Origin: Lingula anatina
Taxonomy: Eukaryota > Brachiopoda > Lingulata > Lingulida > Lingulidae
Length of the DNA stretch: 64,000 nt
Direction: 5' to 3'
Assembly: GCF_001039355.2 (NCBI RefSeq)
Contig: NW_019774892.1
Span: 298,724 to 362,723 of the forward strand
In this document: positions 24,755-37,015 of the stretch, in pieces
How positions within the stretch are numbered: position 1 is the first letter of the stretch
Layout of the letters: each line of letters starts with the position of its first letter
Translations under genes and position numbers: made by a program
Notes under the pieces: model-generated
What the model saw: only the letters and a program-made list of their open reading frames with translations
Told to the model about the DNA's origin: nothing
Databases searched by the model: none

Positions 24755-24930
24755 GCTAATACCAATGGCATATCAATCCAATCCGGGCCCTGTTCTCTTT
24801 ATGACTTTAATTGTCGTTTAATTTGAAAGTAATCCTAGAGATGAATTTGACGGCAAAGCGGCCACATTTCCACGTGGCGATAATACACATGCGCAGAAAG
24901 CTCATTTTCCAGCAAATTCAGTGACAACGT
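24590..24930 (-). promoter_or_regulatory. CpG-rich promoter-like patch at first exon E
   Basis: CpG dinucleotides are clustered here (for example TCCGGGCGATAATCGC, GACGGCAAAGCGGCC, CACGTGGCGA, ACGTTTGCGAC), unlike the surrounding AT-rich intron. An NRF-1-like CATGCGCAG lies near 24889-24897, and an E-box CACGTG near 24872. The ATG of exon E lies about 120-140 bases downstream of these on the minus strand. This is consistent with a TATA-less promoter driving exon E; direction is inferred. Confidence 0.35.
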
Positions 24931-25136
24931 TTGCGACAACCGACTTCATTGTTTTTTTTTTCAGAGAACAGACGCAGGATGTCATCCATAAAAATAAAAA
25001 AGTGTGGCCTAAAGTATTGAAAATGGAAATTCAATACAGTTGTCTCTTGTTTACATATTGGTATTTTCACGGCATGACTTTTTACTACGTGCCTGAAAAC
25101 TTTGGCTTGTCAAATTTTCTAAATATCTATGGGTGC

Positions 25137-25349
25137 ATTCTCAGAGATTTAGATCGATCCAGAGATTTAGATTTAGATCGACCTAACTCCCTGGGGGTTC
25201 ACGCTAAATTGCAGTCAACCTAGCGCACATCATAGTTAATAACCCCCTTACAGCTTTTAGTAGGCGGGACAGACGCTTAAGCCGACTAAGCTGACAGTAA
25301 TCTAGTGAGACTCCCCACAGGGATAGATCGATCTAAAATCTATGGGAAT
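25137..25349. mobile_element. MITE, ATCGATCTA family, copy 1
   Basis: The left terminus ATTCTCAGAGATTTAGATCG pairs with the inverted right terminus ATTCCCATAGATTTTAGATC. The inside (CTAACTCCCTGGGGGTTCAC, TAGTAGGCGGGAC, CTGACAGTAATCTAGTGAGA) recurs at 41806-42008. The left end carries an extra AGATCGATC duplication. About 213 bases, no coding capacity. Confidence 0.85.
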
Positions 25350-25379
25350 GGGGTCTATGTTACCTGCAGTGCATAATCA

Positions 25380-25685
25380 AAAATTGGTTGTAATTATGCT
25401 GTTAAGCATTACATAATATTGCATCAAAATTGAAGAGAACCCCATTTTGGGCACTGCCACTATATGACCAGTAAAGGAAAACCACGTTACTTAGGTTTTC
25501 ACATATTGGCATTTCAAGGTGTAACTTTGAACTTCCATGTACCTCAAGACCATAGATTGTTATATTTTGTGAATATCCATGATACTCATAGTATATTATT
25601 AACTAGAAAGCAAAGCTGGCAAATATACAGATACCATACAGGAAACAAGGCAGCAAAGCTGACACGGACATTGAAAAACTAGCAA
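25380..25685. repeat. Dispersed repeat, copy 3 (inverted, partial)
   Basis: Reverse-complement relative of the 5' part of the copies at 9.0 and 57.5 kb. The shared blocks are GTTAAGCATTACATAATATT, CACATATTGGCATTTCAAGG and GGCAGCAAAGCTGACA. Confidence 0.55.
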
Positions 25686-25689
25686 CTGA

Positions 25690-27226
25690 TTCAGTTCCAT
25701 GGGATATAAAAGCCACTGAAAATGCTAATTAGTGTGTGAAAAAAAAAACAGATAAAAAAAACTGATCATGGCAATATGATTACCTTAATGTAGACCAGAA
25801 CAGGTATACAGAGTTGGGATACAGCTAGGAATTTTGAAGCATTGTTTTTCCCCAATATTACCAAAATTATAAGAATGTTTATCTTTTAATGTATAACCAT
25901 CTGAAAAGATTTGAAAGCAAAAGCAATACACAGTGAGAAAGAGTAGAATATTTGTGAAAGAGCAGGGTTGACAGAACTGTAATATTCTTAAAAACCAATT
26001 GTGTATCTCAGATATTTCATTTCTGGTACATTAAACACCTAAAGACTGGTACATGCATTAACCTCTGAAAATATCTGATTCAAATCAATATTTTCAATTT
26101 GGCAGTAACATGACTCTAGATTCATTACAGAAGTCATGGTAATAGAGCCAAATGATTGTGAAAGAATCATGTAATTAATTTTTGCAACAATAATTATATA
26201 TCAAAATTTCTTGGTATCTTAGCATCAACTCTGTGGAGTACCAAACTCAGATTTATCCTATAAATAAATGTTTTAAGGGATGGTGAATTGTATTTATCCT
26301 GATTTCGCCACTTGCATACATAATATTTAGTGTACATGATATTTTAAAAGGCTGTAACATGTCTTTCAAATATAAGCACTGGTTAATTAAGATGAAAATT
26401 GGAAGACTTCAGAATGTAAGTGTGTCTGTGGTGTGTCTCTCCCAGGAGTGGGAATGGTCGCTCAGCACTGTCTCGTAAAATAAAACCTGAATCTCATATG
26501 AAGGAAACCTATTCCACACAATGACCACAGTCATAAACTAGGTCAAAGATAAAAGTTCTTCCAGTGATCCTCAGTCCATTATTATGTGGATGAACTACTA
26601 GTATAATATGTACATGTGGCACTTAAGTTACGGCCATTTTGTTCTACAGATTTTTTTAAAAAGATGGTCTAAAACATTGATAACTGCTTTACTTGCTCAA
26701 ATGTCTACACCTGGTTGTTCCAATTTTGAATTTCCAAACAACGAAATTCAATTATATAAATTATTAAAATACATGTAATAAATATTTACAATAAATTATA
26801 TAAACTTATCAAAGTTAAAACTGAATATCATTTCAGATGCTGCACTAGTGGCAAATTGTTTATCCCCTTTTTTCCCTATTTGCTTCATTAATTTAAATCT
26901 GGTATCAAAATTATACATACAGATGTGTTTAGCAGTGTAATTTTTTTCACAATATCAATAAACTTTCCAAATTCCAAGTTGCTTACAGTGGATTTCTTTC
27001 AATAGCCTACTCATGTTGTCCCTTCAGGCATCATAATGTGATACGATTTTAATACAGTAGATCTCTTTGAACATTTAATACTTCCTTCACTGCAAAAGTT
27101 CAAACATATCACAAATACTAAACCGTTACATGTGAACAGACCTTAAACACCTTTAAATGTGTAAATTACCAACACACAAGGTGAACTACAAATTCTATAG
27201 CTACTGAAACATCAAAGAAAACTTAC
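25690..27226 (-). other. Intron between first exons C and E
   Basis: AT-rich sequence; no gene or defined repeat recognised. Confidence 0.55.
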
Positions 27227-27270
27227 AGTTGCTTCACTGAGAACCTGCTTTCATCATCTTTCTTTTCCAT
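27227..27270 (-). CDS. TP53I11: Candidate alternative first exon C of TP53I11 (14 residues)
   Basis: ATG at 27270-27268 (context CTAAGATGG, A at -3, G at +4) opens MEKKDDESRFSVKQ and ends two bases into a leucine codon at a strong donor GTAAGTTTTC. Phase 2 fits the acceptor at 8018 (...KQL-KHSSGD); the isoform would be 225 residues. The first three residues MEK are the same as in the 61 kb first exon, which may be coincidence. An in-frame stop lies upstream, so the ATG is the first available start. Confidence 0.42.
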
Positions 27271-28250
27271 CTTAGCAATCAATATTTTGTTTGGCTCTGT
27301 CTCAGCAGTTCAGCTTCATATTCACCAAGAGATAATTCTAAAACCCCAAAGACAATGAATAATAATGTCTGGTGCACATCTCTGCATGTCACGGTCACAA
27401 GTGATTATTGCTTTTCTCAATAAGAAATGGAAGTACATTCAGTATGTGAAAAGAGAAGCCAGAAGTGAGAGTCACTTTATATTGTATCTAGAACTTTATA
27501 GGCAGTCCAGAGAGCTCTTCAGACAGGCTATAGGGAATTCTATGTGAGAAGTTGAGAAGAGTGACGTATGGGAATACACACACTGACATGACATGAAACA
27601 TTTCCTTAACTCGATGTTCAGTGGCAGAGTCCGGTTGGTTTGTCAGTTTAATGAAACTAGCAGAGCATTAAAAATGACACTTATTGATGTTGAAGAGAGC
27701 TGAAAGGATTTTCTGATCCAAAACGTCATAATAAAAAACAAATCAAGCAGAAGGGTTGCATGTAAAAATTTTTTTTTTCATATAAACTCCCTAACACTGA
27801 ACATTTGTGTAGGCAGTAGATGATTACCCCGCCTGGAAGTAATTCTGTTACCAGAGAATATGCCATACAGTCACGCAAGCTGATATTATTTCTGAGAAAA
27901 TGTAGCACAATTCAACAAATGTGCACCCTTACTGAGGTGGAATCAGGGTTAATATCAGGTAGAAAAGTGGCCTTTACAAATAAAGATAAAAGGGATAAAA
28001 ACATTTGAAACAATCTATTCCAATTTCATTAAAATCATTGAAAAAAATGAAAAACTTTACTTTCTACTGCCCTGGGTTCAATGTCATTCATAGCCATAAA
28101 AATTAATGTCAGATTAATAACAATTACAATAAACTAATACCAGATTAAATTCAAGATGATTAAGTGGGGATTAAGTGGCATTGCTTACAAGTGGGGCTGA
28201 CCATATTTGATCCAGTTAGTCCACAGACCATCTGTTCTGAATGCAACCTA

Positions 28251-28491
28251 AGGGACCATTCAGATCGAGAAGAGCCTAGGTCTAGCTCACACAGCTCCCC
28301 TCACGTCATCTCTAAAGCTGTTGAATTGAGCCGAGATTTAATTACTGTGCCCCTGCAGGGACGCTGCGTGGGGAGGCATGTGAGAGGCGGAGAGACCATT
28401 ACAGGATTAAGCGATCTTCCTTTCATGTAGGTCCGCCATATTTAGGTCGTGGCCTTGGTAGATCTCAGCTCTTCTCGATCTGAATGGTCCC
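28251..28491. mobile_element. MITE with perfect 23-bp terminal inverted repeats
   Basis: GGGACCATTCAGATCGAGAA at the left end has its exact reverse complement at the right end (23 bases in all). TA borders the element on both sides, suggesting a TA target site. The interior has a GC-rich block around CCCTGCAGGG and no coding frame. Perfect termini imply a recent insertion. Diverged relatives are at 8724, 32981 and 33287. Confidence 0.88.
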
Positions 28492-28984
28492 TATGTCTTA
28501 TTAGGTAAAGTTGGAAGAGGAAGGGTCAGCAGTTTATTCCTCCTTAAAAAATATAAAAAGCTTGATTAAGCCATCCAGTAATAATTTCATTTTACTGTTG
28601 AGTTGCAGAATTTAAAGCTGATCATACAGCATTTCAAGTTTTTTTCTTTTTTCTTTTCTTCTTTTTTATTTATTTACTTATTTATTTATCTATTTTTTGG
28701 TAGATTAGACCTTACTGCATGGTGATATTTCATTCAGATGCCCATGCAAGCAGTGCCCTAGACAAAGAATATGAGACTATAAGATGGTCCCCAACATCCA
28801 TATGGAAAATCAAATTTATCAAATTCTAAACATAAAAAAATAGATAAATAAATAAATAAATAAAAAGAAAAAAAAATCTTCCAAAAGTTCATATTTATCA
28901 TCACAACTAGCCTGTCTAAATAATGATTACCTGGGTAGATTTTAAACACAAATAAATAAACTAAAGGATTAGAGAGGCGATACA

Positions 28985-29905
28985 GGTATGTGCATTTGCA
29001 TGGAAAACAAAGAAAAAAAAGGGACACCACCTCCAATGTTGTGCTTGACAAGCTCTACAAAATGCAGTAAAAAAAGAGTTCTTAATTTTTTTAGAATATT
29101 ACAATTAATAACAAAATCGTGGAGAAAAGTTAAAATTCAAATCCAAGGGGGCAGTAAGATTGTGAATATAAGACTTCCCATCTAAGTTCTATAATAAATA
29201 CAAGTGCTTAAATACTGTATTTGTAAAATGCGGTTCATGGTGAAAAGTATCTCAGAGGTCAAATTCAAGGTCATAGTAAGACTACCAATATACAACTTCC
29301 TAGTAGGTTAAAGGTTCCTAAGTAGGTTAAAGGTCAAATTCAAGGTCATAGTACCATTGCCAATATATGACTTCCTATTCGAGTTCAATAGTAAATATGG
29401 GCATAACTGTCAGTTTTGGAGATAAAAGGGTCAGCAAATTTGCAAAGTGTAGTTCACAATGAAAAGTAGGTAAAAGGTGAAATTCAAGGTAGGATTGCTG
29501 ACATAGGATTTCTTATTCAAGTACAGTAGTAAGTATGGGCTTATCAACGCCAGTTATGAAGATATAAGGGTCAGGAAATTAGAAAAGCGTAGCTCATGAT
29601 GAAAAGTGGGTCAAAAGTCAATTTCAAGGTCACAGTCATATTGCCAGTATATGACTTCCTATTCAAGTTCTATAGTGAATATGGGCATATTTCTGCTAAT
29701 CTTGGAGTATTTCACATTTTATTTTCACCACTGAATATTGTGACTTATTTTTTAATACAGAGCAAACTGTTAAACTGTATGAAAGACCAAAACAAAAACA
29801 AAAAAAAACAAAAAAAAACAAACAAACAAAAAAAAAAAACAGACACCACTTCCCGTATTGCACTTGACAAGCTCTACAAAATGCAACAAACAAGAGGTCT
29901 CTAGC
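28985..29905. repeat. Tandem array (about 140-bp unit) bordered by direct repeats
   Basis: Units begin near 29132, 29256, 29331 (after a truncated unit), 29475 and 29615. Each carries (A)GGTCAAATTCAAGGTCA or a variant, then an ATATGACTTCCTATTCAAGT block and ATATGGGC. The array is bordered by two related flanks of about 70 bases (near 29020 and 29840), both containing CTTGACAAGCTCTACAAAAT. No coding potential. Confidence 0.8.
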
Positions 29906-31137
29906 ATTTACGGTTTCAGAATTAGAGAGTTTTCAGTTTCAGCATCTAATGGTTGCTTCTCCTGTGATAATGCACCAATTGACCCCAAACTCATGAGGAT
30001 GAAAGATTTCCCTAAGTGCAACAACTGCACATTATATTTTATGTGACCTACATGCAAGAGATGGGTACACAGGCTCTTGTAGTCTGGGAGGAGAAACGGT
30101 AACAGTGACAAGGCAGCCAAGCTGGTGGAACCCAGCAGAGACAGCAGTCAAGACGGGGCTGGACTTAAACTATGTGTACCATCAGTGCTGGTGCAACAAT
30201 AAATTTTCACTTAGGATGTGGCAGTAGGCCTTTAAAACAACAAGAAATTTGTGAAAATGTAAATTATAAAAAGTAAATCATTGTTCTGGGGCCTACCTAG
30301 CCAAGAAAATGTGTAGTCAGCATCACTGAATGCAAATGAAAAGACCAAATCTCACAAGGTTGGGGAAATGCTAGCATATAATTGGTAAAGGCAAGACTGC
30401 AAACAAAACTAGACAGCAAAGCTGGCAAAATACAGATACCAAACAGCAGCAAGCAAAAAACACTGCAACAATATTTACAAAAACTAAAACAAAACAAAAA
30501 AATAATACTAAATTGTAAAAAAAAAAATCAATCATACCAAATTTTGAACGCAACCAGCCCTATCAGCATACTAGTACAAAGCCACTCAGCAAATTTGAAG
30601 TACAAAAAAGGTTTTGCTTTTATGGGGCAAAGCCACCAAAATACATGGAAAAAACGTGAAATATCAATTACTTTTATGAAAATTATCCCATTTTCTTTTT
30701 CTAAACAAGCAAAGGTTCTCAGTTAATTTAAAGTAAAACAAAATTTGGTTTGCCAAATCAGTTTTGGGGTAGGTGAACAGCTCACAACTGTTCATCAGAT
30801 TTTGACAGCGCATGCTATTTGGCATCTAGAATTCTGGGTCAATCCAGCTGCTCTTTCTGTGGAATGATTGTACCCAGGTAGTTAACTAGTTAACACAGGA
30901 TCTTGCAGTATCAACTTCAATATTGTAGTCTCATCTGCTAAATATATTTCAACTGACTTTGAAAATGAATTACTTTGCCCTTCAAAACTTCAAAACTTTT
31001 TATTGCCAGCAAAAGCCTATGTGTATGTGAAAGCTTTTTGCGACCCACTGTTGATATTTGGTAAAGAACCATGAACTGAAAATGTGCCCGTCAACAGATA
31101 ATAATTTTACATGAACAGGCAAGAAGCCAGCAACTTT

Positions 31138-31240
31138 AAAGGGTAGGGGGGTAGGTCGGAAAAAATGGAGCTTTTACTACTAAATCTTCATGTACCTAGA
31201 TCAAATTTCAAACCTGAATGGGCCTTTTCCCTTTTAAAAT
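31138..31240. repeat. Fragment related to the 63.76-kb TIR element
   Basis: CTTCATGTACCTAGATCAAA and GGCCTTTTCCC resemble the interior of 63758-63924. Ends are missing. Confidence 0.4.
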
Positions 31241-31247
31241 GATACCA

Positions 31248-31267
31248 CACACACACACACACACACC
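31248..31267. repeat. (AC)n microsatellite
   Basis: Ten CA units. Confidence 0.9.
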
Positions 31268-31361
31268 CGTCTATGGGCCAGATGAATCTGTAAATGGAGA
31301 CCATTTTGCTAAATTTTATCGAAGAAGTTGTAGAGGGGTACCTTCTCTACAACTCTTTGAT

Positions 31362-32111
31362 TTATCCCAGCAGTCTTAGTGCAACCACATGTCTATCAGC
31401 ATGATTACGGTAAAGTGCCATGAATTTCAAATGGCTCTTAATTTTCAAACGATCTTAAAATTGGCCATCTGGAATTTTTTATGGACCATGAATTTCGATA
31501 GGTAAGCAATTTTGCGCAATCTTGATTTTCGTGAATTTCGTACACCTTAAAATTGGCCAACGGGCTATTTTCGCACTCATGTCAATCGGTACAGTTAGCT
31601 TAGGGTGCTAAACAACATCATTACCATTCATTAAGATAACAGGAGATACTAGTTTCTGGCTGCCAGAATCGCTTTTGAAAAACAACACTACTGATAATAA
31701 TACTGTTTTGCGTCTCTAGCCAACAGTACCGCTCGCTATCTAGCACCTTGGGCCATACACAGTGATCGGGTGAAAGTATGTGTATCCCTTGGGTCGCAAT
31801 TACCGACACTCACCCATCATACATTATGGTAACTCTATATAGATTGTCAGGAGAAGGTAACATATAAGGCCTAGCGACGAACAGATAACTTCCAGTCAAA
31901 ATAGACAAATTCTATGAAATTCAAACTTTTGAAAGTTCTAAGCACCTCCATTTCATGAATTTCGACCAAAATGATCTTTTTCCAAATAAAAATTTTTTCT
32001 ACTGTACGAAATTCATGGCACATTACCGTATTGTCACTGGGCACAGGGGCACAATGGCACTTGGCAATAATATCTCCACCAGGGTCCCATCCACCAGAAA
32101 CAATAAAACAT
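31362..32111 (-). pseudogene. SWIM-type zinc-finger coding fragment, split by a transposon
   Basis: On the minus strand, behind an acceptor-like TTTTTTTAAATGCAG, the frame reads CFIVSGGWDPGGDIIAKCHC (32110 downward). It is interrupted at 32028 by a transposon and resumes at 31407 in the same frame with HADRHVVALRLLG and a stop at 31364-31362. The layout (hydrophobic strand, glycine turn, C-x-C, then a histidine in xHVxAL) resembles a SWIM zinc finger (CxC...CxH). The third metal cysteine appears to be replaced, so the finger is probably dead. SWIM proteins are often encoded in invertebrate mobile or expanded families. Family assignment is tentative. Confidence 0.42.
31408..32028. mobile_element. 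TIR transposon inserted into the SWIM-like fragment
   Basis: The left end CGGTAAAGTGCCATGAATTT matches the inverted right end CGGTAATGTGCCATGAATTT with one difference. TA borders both sides (31406-31407 and 32029-32030), as for Tc1/mariner-type insertion. The interior has repeated GAATTTCG motifs and no transposase, so it is non-autonomous. A long spurious open frame on the minus strand crosses its right half. Confidence 0.82.
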
Positions 32112-32980
32112 CTGCATTTAAAAAAATTGGGTAAGTGGAGTATAGACTGTGAAGTATCTTTAGGTTTCTTATATTGCATATTTACATAGATAATGTCAAC
32201 AAAATCAATAAAGTATATTTTAATACAAATAACAAAAATGTCAAGAGTAGATGAGGATGATCTCAATAGACACCTGGACATTGGAGTAAGCATTACTTGT
32301 TTTCAATCTTATTGCTTTCATATCTCCTGATTTCTATGAAAAAAAAAAGAATTGAATGCAACATGATAACTGTCCCTAGAAATTGATTTTAAATTCTGGA
32401 CAGTAAAGGTAGGGTATTGATAAAATATCACATTGCTAGTTAATAACACATTTTTTCCAGTGCATGATTTTTTAAAGTCAATCAGTTCTAAGCCTGTCTG
32501 TATGTATCACTGCGTCCTTACAATTCTACAAATCAGGTTTCCAAAAGTAATTAAATTTCTTGAGCCAAACTCATTTCATTAAGACACATATTAACAGGGT
32601 AAAACTCGCCAAGCCAGACACCTGATCAATAAGTATGTTTGCCGAGACAGATTACAAACATGGCTTTATGCATGAAGCTGTTAATAACAGCCTGAATAAA
32701 CTAATATACCACCCATATACTCAAATAAAAAAAAATTCATCTCAATAAAGTAAAGTAAGTGGACATAAAATCTTTCATCAGTGAGACTGATTTGCTGTAC
32801 AGATATAAAATTCAACAAATCATGTAAATTAGTAACAGAAAAAATTATAATAATGTAAACTGCAATTGCATTTATACTAAGTTTCTGAACATAGAATTAT
32901 GCGCCTTAGGCATGCAAGCACATATATGTACACACAAACAAAAACACACAAACACACACTGGCAATGCACTTTTTAACTG

Positions 32981-33030
32981 AGGCCCCATTCAAAATGGGA
33001 TGATCTGAGGACTTACTGATCATATTTTTG
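32981..33030. mobile_element. Solo terminus related to the 28.25-kb MITE family
   Basis: GGCCCCATTCAAAATGGGAT then GATCTGAGGACTTACTGATC. The same terminus is seen at 33287-33330. No partner terminus is identified. Confidence 0.45.
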
Positions 33031-33286
33031 CTTTATTTAATACCTTGATTTCAATCTCCTCTTAATTAAGGAAATCAATATGCCTGATATAAAACTTGTT
33101 TGACTCTTTCAAATATCACACAATAGCAAAATAGGATAATTCATTGGTTTCATGAAAACAGATTGACCTTAAAGAAAACATACAAGGATTCTTAAATGTT
33201 AAATGACATTATACATGCATGTTGAATATATTACAGAGTATGCAATCATTTCAGTCTTTGAAAAGACCTATAATTTATGTGTATGG

Positions 33287-33420
33287 GCCCCATTCGAAAT
33301 GGAAGATCTGAGTACTTACTGATCCGCTCACTAAATATGGCCGACCAGCGTTAAAAAGCAATGACGCTGAAGCCTGATGGTCTCCCAACTCCACACCCAC
33401 CTTTAAATGGATCAAATCTC
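33287..33420. mobile_element. Second diverged terminus of the same MITE family
   Basis: GGCCCCATTCGAAATGGAAG then GATCTGAGTACTTACTGATC, with ATATGGCCGACC and a GGTCTCCCAACTCC block equivalent to parts of the 28.25-kb element. Confidence 0.5.
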
Positions 33421-33449
33421 TGCTCCAAGGTTAAATTGCTTTTGAAATG

Positions 33450-34345
33450 TGGTCATTGAATTGCCGTTGATCTACCTAAATTCAACATCAAATGTTGATC
33501 CAGCCACGTCAAAATGCCATCATAATGTGACGTTGACTCAATGTTGTATTTTGGTCAGTGACTCAACGTTGTTGTTTGGTTGTTGTGATGCAAGACATGG
33601 ATCGTAATTTAAATTATTAATTATTGAAAACATGATACTTTGTTATCAATACTGTAACGAACTTTATCAAAATATTAAAAACGGTGTTTTAAAGTAAAAG
33701 TGACAGTTGTTTTGTGTCTTTAGTGAACTACTGAATTTTCTTAACTAGTTATTCAAAAATACATTCCAATAAACTTCCTTGCAAGGTCAGCTAACACTAG
33801 GATGAATAAGTAACTGTAAATGTGATGGAGTGAAGTTAACAATATTGAATGACAGTTTAGGTACCCTGTTATAGATAGACAGGTTGAGGTGACCGTGGCT
33901 TTCCTATATATATATATATATAAACAAAACCTTGAAAACCTAACTTTAAGGCCATACATGATATATACCCTACATGTATTTAGCCATCAAACATGTCCTA
34001 CTGCTAAACACATCCAGGCTAAAAGGGTGTACCATGCTTAGATGCAAAACATGCTTAGGAGCTAAATGCGTTGAAAAAATCAGACAAAGCAGGCACTTGG
34101 ATGTTTTTACAGTGTACGTTATAATTGTGTACCTGTGTTTTGTACCAAAAATAAAAACATTTCAGGTCATTTCAATGTCTTTTCATGCAAGAATGTTGTC
34201 TAACAACTTGGGTTGATACAATGTTGTTATCTGACGTTGATACAATGCAGTTATTTGACGTTGATCCAACTTTCAAATCCAACGTTTATCCAACATCTTA
34301 TCAACTTTATGGTTCAACGTTAAAACAACATATTTTGCCTGTTGG
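33450..34345. repeat. CAACGTTGAT-rich repeat pair flanking about 600 bases
   Basis: The left part (about 33460-33590) and right part (about 34200-34345) are made of degenerate units such as TTGACTCAATGTTG, GACGTTGATACAATG and GTTGATCCAAC. The two parts carry the units in mixed orientation and may be the ends of one decayed inverted-repeat element; I could not define exact termini. Confidence 0.5.
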
Positions 34346-35150
34346 GAAGGTCTTAAATAAAGCAAAAATATGATATGAAAAATAATCTGAATGATATGAT
34401 TCTAATATAGTAGCTTTGCATGGTAAGATTATCATAAAGCAATTATTTGAAGCACGTTTTACTTACAGTCAATCTGCACGTGAAAAAATCATTACTATCT
34501 TGATTCATTTAATGTGAATTGTATTTTTAGGTGAAATACTATTGCAAGTATCAAAAATTAGCTTTCTCCTTCTGTAACAGGTCTTTAAGACTATTAATCT
34601 GAATCTAATTATGAATAGGAAAAAAAAGATTTTTGCATGTATTACCATTTAGAACATACAGAATAACCATAGGAACAATTTGGTTCCACATTAATATCCA
34701 GAACTAGCTGTTCTTGCCTGCTGGGATATAACATGTCTGAATATAGGAATAACTGACCTTTAGATGATATTTGACTTAGAACTAATCAATAGTTAGCTAA
34801 GTCAAAATTTTAGAAATGCATAGTAAGTCATGACCCACAACTTCTGAATTCTGATGGATTTTCACTGGGATCCAATGGGATTTCTTTCTTTCTTTCTTTT
34901 TTTGAAACAATGTGAAGATTATTTATCAGCATGCAAAGATTAAACACAAAAACGTATAATAATGTTACTGTTTGCAATCTCCTTACTTACAGGGTGATTT
35001 GCCTTGAGATGTTTCCCCATTTATGTTTATAATCCAAGCACTGTTATTACTAACCAAATGACTGTGTTCAGGGCATGCAAAATGGTCTATAAATGTCTTA
35101 ATGCAACAAGTTCAATACAAACAGATTATTAAAAAAAAAAAAAGTTAAAG

Positions 35151-35347
35151 CCCCTTTACACTAGATGGCGTCCTTTCTGCGTCCCTTGTGTGACCATGAA
35201 ACTGGCATTGCTGTGGTCAAAGACAGGAGGCACAAGCAGAATGAATGCTAAATGATTGGTCAATTGTTGGCACATTAAGAATATTTTTTATTCTCAAACA
35301 GGGCCTTACTATAGTATGCAGAAAGAATGCCATCCAGTGTAAAGGGG
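35151..35347. mobile_element. MITE with CCCCTTTACACT termini
   Basis: The left end CCCCTTTACACTAGATGGCG pairs with the inverted right end CCCCTTTACACTGGATGGCA, and the match continues to CTTTCTGC (about 30 bases). About 197 bases, no coding capacity. No clear target duplication. Confidence 0.82.
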
Positions 35348-35770
35348 GGTTTACAGAAAGAGAGTGGACTAGAAGAGATATTTTAATTCGCACATTAGAA
35401 TTAATTTCTGTCTTCATAATTCTAATAATATTCACAACACAATCAATTCATCTGGATATCAACTCTTTCCCACTTATGAAATACACTACCAGGTATCTAA
35501 CAGATATATATCCGCCATTTATCCTGGTGTATAGCCAAGTTAGGTCACGTTTCAAGACTTAAGTGTGGTAGTTTGTGTGAATGCAGGAAGATTTCTGTAA
35601 ACTGGTTTCCTAAAATCCTGTTTACAATGAAGATTATTGAGTACTAATCCAATAACTCACTTGAACTGGAAATTGGTGAAGGGGCTTATTATACACAAGA
35701 ATGTAAGAAATGAAACAGTGCCAGTCTGTCCATGAAAAATAATTTACATAGTGGTCAATCATACCAAATC

Positions 35771-35773
<3 letters not shown>

Positions 35774-35822
<49 letters not shown>
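35774..35822. repeat. (AAT)n microsatellite
   Basis: About 15 ATA/AAT units. Confidence 0.97.
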
Positions 35823-35824
<2 letters not shown>

Positions 35825-37015
35825 CTTCCTCAATGCTGCCTTAAAGAAATGACCTAGATTGCCTTGAGATGCTCTGCTCTGTTTTGCTTCAAAAGAACTG
35901 GCTGTATCTGGATGTGACAAAGATAATGTGTTAGGTGAAATCCATTCTGGTACTGTCTTTGGCAAAAATACAGCATCCCCTTCACACTGAAATATGTCAG
36001 GCTGAGGCTTTCTTTAAAACACATTTTTTCTTGTCCATAAAACATGGAACCTACATTTTTAATATGACTCCATTATTCATAAAAAAAATTAAAGACAAAT
36101 TTTAACATTAAAGATCAAGGTCTATATTTCTGAAAGGAGATTTAGATCTGCAGTAGCTGAAAAATGTCAATTACTGCACTGGACAAATTCCAATGTTGAA
36201 ACCCTTCAGTCTTAAGGTATGTGTTACATGCTTAAGTTTGCCATGTCTCATTTCCTGTTATCATTCACCAAATGTCACAAAACCCAATGATTCCTTGACC
36301 TTTATGGTTGGAAAATGTTATAAAATGTGGTTAAGGACTTAAAACACACCATAACACACAGTCTTATATTTTTTAAATCTGGATGGTATTTTGGACTGTT
36401 CAAGTGGTGTCATTAAAGATAATTCCCCTACTTGGGTTTTGAAAAAAAAATTAAAAAGCATAAAATAGCATGCTACAACCCAGCACACCAGGGAATTAAT
36501 GTATCATAATGTATCATAATTTTAACTGTCAAGTAATCCTCTCTTAATGACTTAGGAAATTGAGCAAAAAATTGCTTTGCACCTATGTTCACTTATTGAT
36601 CTCTCCATTCCACCTGACTGTCAAGTTTTCCCCATGGAAGTTTATATACTAGTACTGAACATATAATCCTATTGATTGGAATACATACAGGTGTTGCAAT
36701 CTTTATCTCATCCAGGAAATCATCTCCAATTTGTAGTTTACAATTTAGGTCTTGTTAAAAACACATGGTGCTGCAATCGTGTTAGTAATGATAGTATTAT
36801 ATGAAAATGTATGTCTGGCAATTAATTGTAATTTACAAATGTCTACTACAGAATTGTTATGCTGTAATGAAATAGACTGGATCAAGCAAGAATAAAAATG
36901 AAATTGCTCATGGAGCAGGTACTTATGAATTATATATAAGCTTAACTTCCAACACAACATATTTACATAAATATAGAAGATAGAGCAAAAAGATGTTTGA
37001 ATAAAATTTCTTTTG

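Noticed and set aside
29908-30120. Minus-strand frame of 70 residues (MAALSLLPFLLPDYK...) and a plus-strand frame over 30049-30200.
   Set aside because: Adjoins the tandem repeat block and contains the common TTGACCCCAAACTC-type repeat phrase; no splice sites or family match.
31871-32293. 140-residue minus-strand open frame.
   Set aside because: It runs from intron through the SWIM-like fragment into a transposon end; only the inner part (32111-32029) looks coding.
34185-34373. 62-residue plus-strand frame with repeated DVDTM/DVDP motifs.
   Set aside because: Translation of the degenerate GTTGATACAATG repeat.
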